DNA of 50,178 nucleotides from Falsiroseomonas sp. (GCF_030695085.1 NZ_JAUYTS010000143.1:1-50178), one strand, 5' to 3'; shown: positions 24,246 through 32,842, numbered from the stretch's first letter. A program made the numbers and translations. Notes: a model not told the origin generated them from the letters alone.

Positions 24246-25369
24246 TGCGCCCGCTCGAAGGCCTTCTCGTCGTCTCGATGGAACAGGCGGTCGCCGCGCC
24301 GACCTGTTCCGTGAAGCTCGCCGATGCCGGCGCCCGCGTCATCAAGATCGAGCGGGCCGAGGGCGATTTCGCGCGGGGCTACGACACCGCTGCGGCGGGG
24401 CAAAGCAGCTATTTCGTCTGGCTCAACCGGGGCAAGGAATCCCTGGTGCTGGACATCAAGGACCCCGCCGACAAGGCGCTTCTCGGGAAGATCCTGGCGA
24501 AGGCCGATGTGTTCATCCAGAACCTCGCCCCCGGCGCCATGGCGCGGGCCGGCTTCGGCAGCGCCGACCTTCGCGCGCGGCATCCGCGGCTGATCACCGT
24601 CGATATCTCCGGCTATGGGGAGGAAGGCGACTACGCCGCGATGAAGGCCTACGACCTGCTGGTGCAGGCGGAATCGGGACTGGCCTCCATCACCGGCCAT
24701 CCCGCCGGGCCGGGGCGGGTTGGTGTTTCCGTGGTCGATATCGCCTGCGGCATGAATGCCCATGCCGCCGTATTGGAGGCACTGATTTCTCGGTCCATCA
24801 CCGGCCAGGGCGCCGGCATCGCCGTGTCGCTGTTCGACGGCATGGCGGATTGGATGAATGTGCCGCTGCTGTACTTCGAGGGCACCGGGAAGGCGCCCGC
24901 ACGGGTTGGCCTGGCGCATCCCTCCATCTGCCCCTACGGCGCCTTCGCCACCTCCGACGGCGCGCTGGTGCTGATCTCGATCCAGAATGAACGCGAATGG
25001 GCGGCCTTCTGCGGCGGCTTCCTGGACCAGCCCGGCCTGCCGGCCGAGCCAGGCTGGCGCAGCAACAATGAACGCGTGGCCAACCGCCCCGCCGTCGATG
25101 CCCATGTGGCAAAGACCTTCGCCACGCTGACGGGCGATGCGGCGGCGGCGCGGCTGAACGCGGCCGGCATCGCCTATGGCTTCGTCAATGGCGTTGCGGA
25201 GCTGGCATCCCACCCGGCATTGCGGCGGCTGGTGGTGGATACGCCGGGCGGCCCGGTGCCGGTGGCGGCACCGGCGGCGCGGCTGGCGGGCGCGCAGCGG
25301 CAGTATGGCCCGGTGCCGGCGCTCGGCGCGCAGAGTGCCGCGATTCGCGCGGAATTCGCGCCGGGCTGA
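24245..25369 (+). CDS. CaiB/BaiF (class III) CoA-transferase
   Basis: Transfers CoA between carboxylic acids. The 374-residue protein begins MRPLEGLLVVSMEQAVAAPTCS, then KLADAGARVIKIERAEGDFAR, NRGKESLVLDIKDP and the catalytic Asp in GVSVVDIACGMNAHAAV (near residue 163). The ATG at 24245 overlaps the dehydrogenase stop (TGATG); a TTG one codon upstream is less likely. Together the pair would activate and oxidise an imported acid. The family size is usually about 400, so this is at the short end. Confidence 0.94.
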   Translation: MRPLEGLLVVSMEQAVAAPTCSVKLADAGARVIKIERAEGDFARGYDTAAAGQSSYFVWLNRGKESLVLDIKDPADKALLGKILAKADVFIQNLAPGAMARAGFGSADLRARHPRLITVDISGYGEEGDYAAMKAYDLLVQAESGLASITGHPAGPGRVGVSVVDIACGMNAHAAVLEALISRSITGQGAGIAVSLFDGMADWMNVPLLYFEGTGKAPARVGLAHPSICPYGAFATSDGALVLISIQNEREWAAFCGGFLDQPGLPAEPGWRSNNERVANRPAVDAHVAKTFATLTGDAAAARLNAAGIAYGFVNGVAELASHPALRRLVVDTPGGPVPVAAPAARLAGAQRQYGPVPALGAQSAAIRAEFAPG

Positions 25370-25431
25370 GATGGGTGAGACCTGCCGCTGGTGTGCGCCT
25401 GGCATGTCAAACCATGCGTGACCGGCATGGG

Positions 25432-25464
25432 TGCAATGCAGCATTTCGATCATGCTGCACTGCA
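25432..25464. promoter_or_regulatory. 33-bp dyad matching the PhaR-site consensus, upstream of an sRNA
   Basis: TGCAATGCAGCAT (25432-25444) and ATGCTGCACTGCA (25452-25464) are inverted with one mismatch and a 7-nt spacer. Each arm, read outward-in, fits TGCRNYGCASMA, the site I recall for PhaR of Paracoccus, a PHB-granule regulator. The dyad ends 9 bp before the sRNA -35 element. A run of A, not T, follows it, so it is not a terminator of the CaiB gene. It is the main feature of the 25370-25500 stretch. Confidence 0.5.
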
Positions 25465-25473
25465 AAAAACCTC

Positions 25474-25501
25474 TTGCGGGACCCGGTGCCTCGATCTAGA
25501 T
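25474..25501 (+). promoter_or_regulatory. Candidate sigma-70 promoter of the sRNA
   Basis: TTGCGG (25474-25479) and CTAGAT (25496-25501) are separated by 16 bp. Initiation would be near the A at 25507. It lies between the dyad and the sRNA body. Confidence 0.45.
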
Positions 25502-25506
25502 TGTGC

Positions 25507-25597
25507 ATCGCAGCAACACGGCGTTGCCGGGTTGTCTGTCTTTCTTGGACGTTTCCTCCCTAAACTCGGCGGTCCCGCAAGGGACCGCCTTTTTTTT
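25507..25597 (+). ncRNA. Trans-acting small RNA, mmgR (alpha-r8, former suhB motif)-like
   Basis: The segment has a first hairpin (GCAAC 25513-25517 with GTTGC 25523-25527), then TTTCCTCCCT (25552-25561), an unpaired anti-Shine-Dalgarno block that I recall as the conserved core of the mmgR family, and a strong Rho-independent terminator. There is no coding potential. Length is about 90 nt from the inferred start; family members are near 77 nt, so the 5' end may be nearer 25520. In Sinorhizobium, MmgR limits PHB accumulation and phasin synthesis. The family call is from motif memory, not a covariance search. Confidence 0.65.
25568..25597 (+). terminator. Rho-independent terminator of the sRNA
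   Basis: GGCGGTCCC (25568-25576), loop GCAA, and GGGACCGCC (25581-25589) form a perfect 9-bp stem followed by eight T (25590-25597). It is the clearest terminator in the window and would also stop read-through from the CaiB gene. Confidence 0.95.
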
Positions 25598-25639
25598 CGC
25601 CCGCGCCTTGCCTGGCGGTCTGGAGCGTCCGGGTTCGGC

Positions 25640-26515
25640 CTAACGCAGCGCGCTCCAATCCGCGCGGGCCAGCGCCGCGATCAGCCGGCTCATGTCGCGC
25701 GTCAGCGCCTGCATCCCCGGCGCCCGTTCCACCCGCGTCTCGTTCATGTACAGGCCGCGCGCGATCTCGATCTGCAGCGCATGCACACCCTCCCGCGGCC
25801 GGCCGTAATGGCGGGTGATGTAGCCGCCGGCATAGGGGTCGTTGCGGCGGGTGCGGTAGCCCATGGCGCCCAGCGTTTCCTCCACCAGCCGCGTCGCACG
25901 CGGCGCGCAGGCGGTGCCATGCGCGTCGCCGAGGATGAAATCCGCTGGATTGGCGCCATGCGCGGGATGCGCCGGCATCGAATGGCAATCGATCAGCAGG
26001 CAGTACCCGAAGGCCGCGCGCGTCTCCGCGATCAGCCCGGCGAGCGCCGCGTGATAGGGCTGCCAGTAGCGCCGCACCCGAGCCTCCGCCTCGGCGAAGG
26101 TCAGCTTGTGGCGATAGACCGGCTCGCCGCTGGCCACCACGCGGGCGATGGTGCCGAGCCCGGCGCCGACGCGCGGGCTGGCGCTGTTCACCCAGGCGGG
26201 CAGGGGGCCATCGAACATGCCGGGGTCCAGCTCCCACGGCTCCCGATTCGCATCGCAGAACACCCGCGGGAAGGTCGCCGTCAGCAGCGGCGCACCATGC
26301 GCCGGGGCGGCGGCGAACAGCTCATCGACGAAACTGTCCTCGCTGCGGCGCAGCGCGATGGCATCCAGCCGCGCCTCCGCCAGGAAGGCCGCGCTGTAAT
26401 GCGCGCCACTATGCGGGGAGGCAAAGACCAGGGGCACGGTCTGCCGTTCCGGTCGCGCCACCTCGAAAGGTGGCAGCTCCGGCGTCAGGGAGGTGGCGGG
26501 AAGAGGCAGGTCCAT
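25640..26515 (-). CDS. N-formylglutamate amidohydrolase family protein
   Basis: Zinc hydrolase of the HutG-like FGase family. The 291-residue protein starts at ATG 26515; a TTG five codons upstream is possible but less likely. Metal and catalytic motifs are FASPHSGAHY (near residue 31), RRSEDSFVDEL (near 56), LLIDCHSMPAH (near 172) and ALQIEIARGLYMNE (near 250). No histidine-utilisation genes are adjacent, so the substrate may be another N-formyl amino acid. It is divergent from the tRNA-Val gene. Confidence 0.92.
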   Translation of the reverse strand: MDLPLPATSLTPELPPFEVARPERQTVPLVFASPHSGAHYSAAFLAEARLDAIALRRSEDSFVDELFAAAPAHGAPLLTATFPRVFCDANREPWELDPGMFDGPLPAWVNSASPRVGAGLGTIARVVASGEPVYRHKLTFAEAEARVRRYWQPYHAALAGLIAETRAAFGYCLLIDCHSMPAHPAHGANPADFILGDAHGTACAPRATRLVEETLGAMGYRTRRNDPYAGGYITRHYGRPREGVHALQIEIARGLYMNETRVERAPGMQALTRDMSRLIAALARADWSALR

Positions 26516-26621
26516 CGTTGCCGCGATCAAGCCACAGCGGGGGGCGCATTGTCATCCCACATCATTCTCTCCGCGGGGTTGCGTCCCGGACCGGGCTTGG
26601 CTATCTCACGCATCCCTGGAT

Positions 26622-26696
26622 GGGCGCGTAGCTCAGCGGTAGAGCATCGCCTTGACACGGCGGGGGTCACAGGTTCAATCCCTGTCGCGCCCACCA
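26622..26696 (+). tRNA. tRNA-Val (anticodon GAC)
   Basis: The acceptor stem GGGCGCG (26622-26628) pairs with CGCGCCC (26686-26692), followed by A and an encoded CCA. The D-arm GCTCAGCGGTAGAGC, anticodon loop CTTGACA with GAC, and T-arm GGTTCAATCC are all standard. No integrase or duplicated 3' end is seen beside it, so there is no sign of an island using it as an attachment site. Confidence 0.98.
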
Positions 26697-26861
26697 TCCA
26701 GCCTTTCCTTGATTGCTGCTTATCTGGCCGGCGCCAAAGCATGACGATCCGCAACGCGGCATCGTCATTTGCCGCGCCGGATGGTTGACCGGCGTAACGC
26801 TCTGCGGTCATGGTCCGCCCCCGTTCTGCCATCCGGCCAAATCAATCGGGGGATCTTCACC

Positions 26862-27863
26862 ATGCGCCGCCGCCACCTGCTTGCCGCCGCACTTGCCACG
26901 CCGGCCTTGCCGCGCCTCGCCGCCGCGCAGGCGGCGGTCACCATGCGCCTGTCGCATCAATTTCCGCCCTCGCACCACAATGCCCGGGTCATCGCGGCCT
27001 TCGCCGAGGATGTGAAGGCACGCAGCAACGGCCAGGTCGAGGTGCAGGTCTTCCCGGCGGAACAGCTCGCCCGGGCCGGGGAGAATTTCCCCGGCGTCGC
27101 CCGTGGTGCCTTCGAGGCGGCGGCGGCGGTGAATTTCCAGTGGGGCACCACCATCCCCGAGATGAACGCGCCGACCATCCCCTACCTGTTCACCGATTTC
27201 GCCCGCATCCGCCGCTTCCCCGGCAGTGAGGCCGCGAAGTTCCTGGAAGCGCAGCTCGCCCGCCGCGCCGTGGTGAACCTGATGTGGCTGTATACCACGC
27301 GGCAGAGCATCTTCACCTCGAACCGCAAGCCGATCATCGAGCTGGCGGATTTCCAGGGCCTCAAGATCCGCGGCCTGAACGCCCTGACCGACCATGCGCT
27401 GTCCGCCGTCGGCGCCGCGCCCTCTGCCATGCCGGGGCCGGAAGTGTCCCAGGCGCTGCAATCCGGCGTGCTGGATGCCGGGCTGACCGATATCTCCGCC
27501 GCCGTGTCCCGCCGCTACTACGAGATCCAGAAATTCGGCACCGTCGCGCCGTACTTCTCCGTCATCAGCCATGTCTATGTGAACCCGCGCTGGTTCAACG
27601 GCCTGGCCCCGGCGCATCGCACCGCGATCGAGGCCGCCGCCCGCAAGGCGGAACAGGACCAGATGCAGATCACGGAGGACACCGCCACGGCGGCGCTGGT
27701 GACGCTGCGCGAACGCGGCATGACCATCCATGAGCAGACCGCGGCGGAGGCTGCCACCTGGCAGGCGGCGATGCAGCCACCGGTGATCACCGCCTTCAAC
27801 CGCCTGGCACCGGAAGGCGGCCCCCGCGCCGTTGAGCTGCTGCGTAGCATCCCGAGCGCCTGA
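26862..27863 (+). CDS. dctP: TRAP transporter substrate-binding protein (DctP)
   Basis: Periplasmic receptor of a sodium-driven TRAP uptake system. The 333-residue protein starts at ATG 26862 with a leader ending LAAAQA and a mature start MRLSHQFPPSHHNARVIAAFAEDV. Family landmarks include VQVFPAEQLA, the conserved Arg in GLKIRGLNALTDHALSAVGA (near 175) and ISHVYVNPRWFNGL. An alternative start upstream adds non-leader residues. It shares a TGATG junction with dctQ. The ligand is probably a carboxylate but is not identifiable. Confidence 0.95.
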   Translation: MRRRHLLAAALATPALPRLAAAQAAVTMRLSHQFPPSHHNARVIAAFAEDVKARSNGQVEVQVFPAEQLARAGENFPGVARGAFEAAAAVNFQWGTTIPEMNAPTIPYLFTDFARIRRFPGSEAAKFLEAQLARRAVVNLMWLYTTRQSIFTSNRKPIIELADFQGLKIRGLNALTDHALSAVGAAPSAMPGPEVSQALQSGVLDAGLTDISAAVSRRYYEIQKFGTVAPYFSVISHVYVNPRWFNGLAPAHRTAIEAAARKAEQDQMQITEDTATAALVTLRERGMTIHEQTAAEAATWQAAMQPPVITAFNRLAPEGGPRAVELLRSIPSA

Positions 27864-28408
27864 TGCGGCAATTGGAGCGCGCCATCGCCTATCTGGCGCG
27901 CTTCGCCGGCGCGGTGGGTGGCGTGCTGACGCTGAGCTGCGTCGCCCTGGTCGGCTACGCCGTCGGCATGCGCTACCTGCTGGGCCAGCCGGAGCCGTGG
28001 ACGGACAAGGTGGCCGGCTGGCTGGTGGTGGGCGTGGTGATGCTGGCCTCGCCCGAAGCGCAGCGGCGCTTCGAACATATCGGCGTCGATATCGCCCGCA
28101 ACCGGCTCGGCCCGCGCCTGGTGCGGGTGGTGCATCTGATCGGCACGCTCTCGGTCACCCTGGTGGCGGCGCTGCTGCTGCAGGCCGGGATCGAGATGGT
28201 GGAATTCAGCCGCATGGTCGGCATCATGACCGACCTTGAGGGCGTTCCCGTCTGGTGGATCCAGGCGCTGATGCCGGTGGGTGCGACGCTGTTGCTGCTG
28301 GTCGCCGCCTGCCAGTCCCTGCTGCTGCTGATGGGGGCGGAGCCTGCCCATCTGCCGGCACAGGACAATGACGAGATGCCACGCGACCCCCTGGCGCGGG
28401 CGGAGTAA
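27863..28408 (+). CDS. dctQ: TRAP transporter small permease (DctQ)
   Basis: Four-helix membrane subunit that pairs with DctM. The 181-residue protein has hydrophobic segments near residues 13-33, 47-65, 92-113 and 130-157, with the family WTDKVAGWLVVGVVMLASPEA and GVPVWWIQALMPVGA stretches. The ATG overlaps the dctP stop. A hydrophilic tail of about 20 residues ends the protein. Confidence 0.93.
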   Translation: MRQLERAIAYLARFAGAVGGVLTLSCVALVGYAVGMRYLLGQPEPWTDKVAGWLVVGVVMLASPEAQRRFEHIGVDIARNRLGPRLVRVVHLIGTLSVTLVAALLLQAGIEMVEFSRMVGIMTDLEGVPVWWIQALMPVGATLLLLVAACQSLLLLMGAEPAHLPAQDNDEMPRDPLARAE

Positions 28409-28415
28409 GCCAAGC

Positions 28416-29696
28416 GTGACCTTCTTCCTGCTGCTGGGCGCGCTGATCGCCCTTCTCTGGTTCGGCATGCCGATGTTCGCGGCGCTGTTCCTGCTGCCGT
28501 TGGCGGTGCTGTTCTTCGTGGAAGGTGGCGTGCCGGCGGTCGGCGAGATGGTGATCGGCAAGCTGGACGGCTACCTGCTGGTCGCCATCCCGCTGTTCAT
28601 GCTGATGGCCCACATCATGGTGCGCGGGAAGGTCGTGATCGACCTGTACAACGCCGCCTTCGCCCTGCTGCGCGGCGTGCGCGGCGGTGTCGGCATCGCC
28701 ACCGTCGCGGCCTGCACCATCTTCGCCGCCATCAGCGGCAGCTCCGTCGCCACCGCGCTGACCATCGGCAAGATCGCGATCCCGCAGATGCTGCGCTATG
28801 GCATGTCCCGCAAGGGCGCCTTCGGCGTGGTGGCGGGCGGTGGCACGCTCGGCATTCTGATCCCGCCCTCGGCGCCCATGGTGCTGTACGCCTATGTGAC
28901 GGAAACCTCCGTCGCGGCGCTGTTCCTGGCGGGGCTGATCCCCGGCCTGCTGATGGCGCTGATGTTCGCCACCTATTGCTTCATCACCGAAGGCAAGGCC
29001 CGCGTGCCGGAGGATGAGCCGGTGCCGGAGGCGGTGCATCTCGCACTCGCCCGCGCCGGCTGGTCGCTGTCGCTGCCGATCTTCGTGCTGGGTGGCATCT
29101 ATCTCGGCGTGTTCACGGCGACGGAGGCGGCCGGCACCGGCACGCTCTATGCCCTGCTGATCGCGGCGCTGATCTATCGCACGCTGACCTGGCGCGACCT
29201 GGTGCATGGGGTGCAGGAGGCGACGCGGACCTCCGCCATGCTGCTGCTGATCATCGCCGGCGCGGCGATCTATGGCTACATGCTGACCAAGCTGCGCGTG
29301 CCGCAGGAGCTGACGCAGCTGGTGGCGGATTTCGGCCTGTCTCGCATCGGCTTCCTGATTGCGATGATGCTGCTGCTGTTCCTGCTCGGCCTGGTGCTGG
29401 AGAGTTTTTCCATCATCCTGCTGACCATGCCGGCGATCCTGCCGCTGCTCGATGTGCTGGAGATCGACAAGGTCTGGTACGGCATCCTGCTGACACTGAG
29501 CCTGGAGATGGCGTTGATCACGCCGCCCGTGGCGCTGAATTTGGTGGTCATCAAGGCCATCACCGGCGCACCGCTGGGCGAGATCAACCGTTCCATCCTG
29601 CCCTACATGCTGATGCTGGCCTTCGGCACGGCCATGCTGATCGCGTTTCCCGACATCGCATTGTGGCTGCCGCGCGTGGCGGGCTACGGCGGGTAA
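28416..29696 (+). CDS. dctM: TRAP transporter large permease (DctM)
   Basis: Twelve-segment membrane subunit that forms the transport path. The 426-residue protein starts at GTG 28416, 7 bp after dctQ. Motifs include FFVEGGVPAVGEMVIGKLDGYLLVAIPLF-type N-terminal helices, FAAISGSSVATALTIGKIAIP (near residue 102), GGGTLGILIPPSAPMVLYA (near 142) and LALITPPVALNL near the C-terminus. With dctP and dctQ it completes a transporter. Confidence 0.95.
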   Translation: MTFFLLLGALIALLWFGMPMFAALFLLPLAVLFFVEGGVPAVGEMVIGKLDGYLLVAIPLFMLMAHIMVRGKVVIDLYNAAFALLRGVRGGVGIATVAACTIFAAISGSSVATALTIGKIAIPQMLRYGMSRKGAFGVVAGGGTLGILIPPSAPMVLYAYVTETSVAALFLAGLIPGLLMALMFATYCFITEGKARVPEDEPVPEAVHLALARAGWSLSLPIFVLGGIYLGVFTATEAAGTGTLYALLIAALIYRTLTWRDLVHGVQEATRTSAMLLLIIAGAAIYGYMLTKLRVPQELTQLVADFGLSRIGFLIAMMLLLFLLGLVLESFSIILLTMPAILPLLDVLEIDKVWYGILLTLSLEMALITPPVALNLVVIKAITGAPLGEINRSILPYMLMLAFGTAMLIAFPDIALWLPRVAGYGG

Positions 29697-29746
29697 CGAA
29701 CTCGGCCGCCATCGGGGGGTTTGAAGGGCATCAAGGAGATGCCCGC

Positions 29747-29899
29747 ATGACCCGTTTCCCTCCCCTTGCCGCCTTCATCAGCCTCGCCTTCGGGCTCGCC
29801 GCCTGTGGGGCCGCGCCGATCGGCCCGCCGGCCGGCGTGCCCGATGCGAACCGTCTGGCGCCGGGCTATTCCAGCACGGGCGGCGGCGGCGACGAATGA
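29747..29899 (+). CDS. Small lipoprotein, 50 aa
   Basis: The start is ATG 29747 with AAGGAG 8 nt upstream. The leader ends in a lipobox (GLAACG, Cys near residue 20), and the mature part is only about 30 residues, Pro/Gly-rich (APIGPPAGVPDANRLAPGYSS). It should be a lipid-anchored envelope peptide. Function is unknown. It follows dctM after 50 bp but has its own ribosome-binding site. Confidence 0.75.
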   Translation: MTRFPPLAAFISLAFGLAACGAAPIGPPAGVPDANRLAPGYSSTGGGGDE

Positions 29900-29915
29900 C
29901 GCCGCGGCGTCCGGC

Positions 29916-31448
29916 TCACAGCGGTCCTGGCTTGCCGAAGAGCCAGCCCTGGCCGAAATGCACGCCGAGCTTCTGCATCACCTGGGCCGCTTCTTCCGTC
30001 TCGATCCGCTCCGCCACCACCTGGGCGCCCACGGCCAGCGACAGATCGACCATGGCGGCGACGAAGCTGCGGTCGCGTTCGCTGGTCAGTGCTGCCTGCA
30101 CATAGCTGCCATCGACCTTCACGAAATCCACCGGGAAGGATTTGAGGTAGCGGAAGGCCGCGGCGCCGGCGCCGAAATCATCGATGCAGATCGGCACGCC
30201 CCGCTCGCGCAGGCTGCGCAGCATGAGGGAGGCTGCCGCCTCATCCTCGATTTCGACACTCTCGGTCAGTTCCACCATCACGCGCTTCGCGCCGCGCGGG
30301 TCGCGGTTCATCAGCGCGTGCAGGCGCCGGCGGAAGCTGGCGGACTGCGCGGAGAGGCCGGAGATGTTGAAGGCCAGGTGCCGCCCATCCGGAATGGCTG
30401 CGGAAGCGGCCATCGTCATGGCGGCCACCGCCAGGTCCAGATCCTCCGTCAGCCCGATCGTCTCGGCGAGGGAGACAAATTCCTGCGGCCCTTCGTCGGG
30501 CGCCAGCACGCCGGGCTCCAGCCGCAACAGCGCCTCGTGGTGATGGAGGCGGCGGCTGGCGAGGTGGACGATGGGCTGGAAATCCAGGCGGAATTTACGC
30601 CCGGCGATGACGCGCCGCAGCACGCCGGCCCGTTCCGTCACCTTGGCCACCACGCCGGACAGGCCATCCTCGAAGCCGGCGCTGCGGATTCCCGTGGCGC
30701 CGAGGCGGACGAAGGTGGCGAGCCCGTGCCGCAGGGCGCGGGCGGCCTGCGCCGGTGTCAGCCCGTCACCGGCAAGCGGGATGGTGGTGATGGCGACGCT
30801 GCCGGCCTCGGTGCCCAGAAGCTCCTCCAGCCGCCGGGCGAGCCCGCCGAGTTCGGGGAGCTTCTGGCCCTCCCCGGGCAGCAGGCCGTAGCGGCCGGGC
30901 GCGAGTTCGGCGGTCAGTACCTCCGTGCCGGCCTCCTCGCGCAGCGCACGTTCCAGCGTCTCGGCCGCGGCCGAACAGGCGCTGCCAAGGTCGACCAGGG
31001 CCAGCCGGTCCGCAAGGCCGGCGCGCTGCCTCTGCTCCGCCTCCCGCAGCAGGGCCGGGCCATCGGCCGGGCGCAGGTCCGGCGGTGCGGGCAGGGGGGA
31101 GAAGCACAGGCAGAGCCGCGCCTGGGTGTCCGCGGACAGGATATGCAGGCCGGAGACGGAGAAGGGGGTGCGTTCGGCATCGGCCAGCCGGAAGGCGGTT
31201 GGCGCCAGGCGGCCCCGGCCCGGCAGCAGCGCGAGCGCGGTGGCGAAGGCGGCCCGGTCCTCCGCCGCGATCAGGCGGACCGGGTCGCTGCCGATGAGGC
31301 TTTCCGGGGTTTGTCCGAATCGCGCGCGAAATGCGCCGGCGGCGAAGCCGATTCGCCCGTTGCCGCCGACCTCCACCAACAGGTCCGCCGCGGCAAAGGC
31401 AAAGGCGACGAATCGCTCGCGGTCGGCGAAGGAGCGGGGCTGGGACAT
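29916..31448 (-). CDS. EAL-domain cyclic di-GMP phosphodiesterase with PAS-like sensor
   Basis: The 510-residue protein has an N-terminal PAS-like domain (about 1-120), a degenerate middle domain, and a C-terminal EAL domain (about 280-510). EAL catalytic motifs are all visible: HEALLRL, NISG (Asn), VELTES (Glu), IDDFGAG (the Asp pair), VDFVKVDGSYV (Lys), AERIETEE (Glu) and FGQGWLFGKP (Gln). It should be an active enzyme that linearises c-di-GMP. The middle region (150-270) resembles a GGDEF fold but has no GGDEF sequence. PleD at 43342 makes the opposite reaction. Confidence 0.92.
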   Translation of the reverse strand: MSQPRSFADRERFVAFAFAAADLLVEVGGNGRIGFAAGAFRARFGQTPESLIGSDPVRLIAAEDRAAFATALALLPGRGRLAPTAFRLADAERTPFSVSGLHILSADTQARLCLCFSPLPAPPDLRPADGPALLREAEQRQRAGLADRLALVDLGSACSAAAETLERALREEAGTEVLTAELAPGRYGLLPGEGQKLPELGGLARRLEELLGTEAGSVAITTIPLAGDGLTPAQAARALRHGLATFVRLGATGIRSAGFEDGLSGVVAKVTERAGVLRRVIAGRKFRLDFQPIVHLASRRLHHHEALLRLEPGVLAPDEGPQEFVSLAETIGLTEDLDLAVAAMTMAASAAIPDGRHLAFNISGLSAQSASFRRRLHALMNRDPRGAKRVMVELTESVEIEDEAAASLMLRSLRERGVPICIDDFGAGAAAFRYLKSFPVDFVKVDGSYVQAALTSERDRSFVAAMVDLSLAVGAQVVAERIETEEAAQVMQKLGVHFGQGWLFGKPGPL

Positions 31449-31526
31449 GGCCGCAATCTAGCGGCGCGGGTCTTACGAAACCGTATGCGGAGGGCCCGCG
31501 CCGCGACCGCGGCGCGGTGCGGCGGC

Positions 31527-32075
31527 TCAGGCGGCGGCGCGGACCTCGTTCGCCACGGCGTCCTCCGCGTCCAGCGTCGCGGCGGTGGCGTGCACCACGG
31601 CGGCGATGCGGACCGCGGCCTGCACCTGTTCCTTGCTCAGGCCGCCATGCAGCACGATCTTCTCGTGGCTTTCCATGCACATGCCGCAGCCATTGATGGC
31701 GGAGACGGCAAGCGACCAGAGCTCGAAATCCGCCTTGTCGACGCCCGGCTTGGCCATGACGTTCATGCGCAGCTTGGCCGGCATGTTGGCGTAGTCGCCG
31801 CCCACCAGGTGGGTGAAGCGGTAGTAGACGTTGTTCATGCCCATGATCGCGGCCGCGGCCTTGGCGGCGGTCAGTGCCTCCGGCGAAAGCTGCGCGCCGA
31901 ATTCGGCGACCAGCGCGGCGGTCAGCTCCGCGTTGCGGCTGGCGATGGCGGAGGCGACGAAGGTGCCGGCGCGCTGCTGCTGGTTCAGCACCGGCTCGGT
32001 GGCCAGCGAGCCGAGGTTCAGCTTCAGGTCCTTGGCATAGTCGGGCAGGCGGGCGCGGATGGCTTCGAGGGACAT
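31527..32075 (-). CDS. ahpD: Alkyl hydroperoxidase AhpD
   Basis: Thiol protein that reduces AhpC, coupling it to lipoamide systems. With ATG 32075 the protein is 182 residues and the catalytic set Glu118, Cys130, Cys133 (CGMC) and His137 falls at the numbering known for mycobacterial AhpD. An in-frame ATG at 32144 would add unrelated residues from the leader. It lies 109 bp downstream of ahpC, with a hairpin between. Confidence 0.96.
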   Translation of the reverse strand: MSLEAIRARLPDYAKDLKLNLGSLATEPVLNQQQRAGTFVASAIASRNAELTAALVAEFGAQLSPEALTAAKAAAAIMGMNNVYYRFTHLVGGDYANMPAKLRMNVMAKPGVDKADFELWSLAVSAINGCGMCMESHEKIVLHGGLSKEQVQAAVRIAAVVHATAATLDAEDAVANEVRAAA

Positions 32076-32107
32076 GGGGGGCTGCCTTGCATCTGGCGCA
32101 TCAAACA

Positions 32108-32132
32108 CCCCCCGCGCCGTGGGCGCGGAGGG
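32108..32132 (-). terminator. Strong hairpin between ahpC and ahpD
   Basis: The arms 32108-32118 and 32122-32132 form an 11-bp GC stem with one G-T pair and a 3-nt loop. On the minus strand TGTTTG follows. It would act as a partial terminator, making ahpC more abundant than ahpD, or as an mRNA stabiliser. Confidence 0.55.
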
Positions 32133-32184
32133 TCGGGGGAGCATCGGGTCGGCCGCAAGCGGTGGGCGCCGCGGCCGAAGGGCC

Positions 32185-32760
32185 TCAGGCGGCCTTTTCG
32201 AACAGTTCCTGCGGCTTCAGGACATCCTTGCCCTTCTCCCAGTTGCAGGGGCACAGCTCATCGGTCTGCAACGCGTCGAGCACGCGCAGCACTTCCTGCG
32301 GGTTGCGGCCGACATTCAGGCCGTTCACGGCGGCCCACTGGATCGTGCCCTCGGGGTCGACGATGAAGGTCGCACGCAGCGGCACGCCCTCGTTCTTGTC
32401 GAGGATGCCGAGCGCCTCGGACAGCTCGCGCTTGGTGTCGGCCAGCATCGGGATTTCGAGGTTTCGGATGTCCTCGTTGTAGACGCGCCAGTTCAGGTGC
32501 ACGAACTCGCTGTCGGTCGAGGCGCCGTACAGCACGGTGTCACGGTCGGAGAACTCGCCGTTCAGCTTGCCGAAGGCGGCGATCTCGGTCGGGCAGATGA
32601 AGGTGAAGTCCTTCGGCCAGAAGAACACGACCTTCCACTTGCCGGCATCCGTCGTCTCCGTGATCTCGGTGAAGGACTTGCCCGGGCCGAGCAGGCCTTC
32701 CTTGCCGCCCTTGACGGCGGTGAGCTTGAAGGCCGGGAACTTGTCGCCAACGGTCAGCAT
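32185..32760 (-). CDS. ahpC: Peroxiredoxin AhpC
   Basis: 2-Cys peroxiredoxin that reduces hydrogen peroxide and organic hydroperoxides. The 191-residue protein starts at ATG 32760 (AGGAG 9 nt upstream). The peroxidatic Cys is C56 in FTFICPTE; the resolving cysteines are in [10 protein letters not shown] near residue 167, the mycobacterial-type C-x-C. It is divergent from oxyR and followed by ahpD, the layout of an OxyR-controlled, AhpD-reduced system without AhpF. Confidence 0.97.
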   Translation of the reverse strand: MLTVGDKFPAFKLTAVKGGKEGLLGPGKSFTEITETTDAGKWKVVFFWPKDFTFICPTEIAAFGKLNGEFSDRDTVLYGASTDSEFVHLNWRVYNEDIRNLEIPMLADTKRELSEALGILDKNEGVPLRATFIVDPEGTIQWAAVNGLNVGRNPQEVLRVLDALQTDELCPCNWEKGKDVLKPQELFEKAA

Positions 32761-32842
32761 GCGGTGGACTCCTGGGGAGGATTTTCGCGGCTTGCGCCGC
32801 CACGGCGCTTCTATGGCGCAGTGCAGCAAAGCGTGCCAATGA

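Noticed and set aside
25432..25464. The dyad as a terminator for the CaiB gene
   Set aside because: It is followed by A residues, not T, on the plus strand, and the minus strand has no gene ending there.
26622..26696. tRNA-Val as an integration site
   Set aside because: No integrase, no repeated tRNA 3' end and no composition change follow it; the next genes are an ordinary TRAP operon.
29916..31448. The EAL protein as catalytically dead
   Set aside because: All the EAL catalytic motifs I looked for are present, so I treat it as active; only the middle GGDEF-like region is degenerate.
29766..32366. An 866-codon open frame on the plus strand
   Set aside because: It runs antisense through the EAL protein, ahpD and ahpC and has no recognisable domain.
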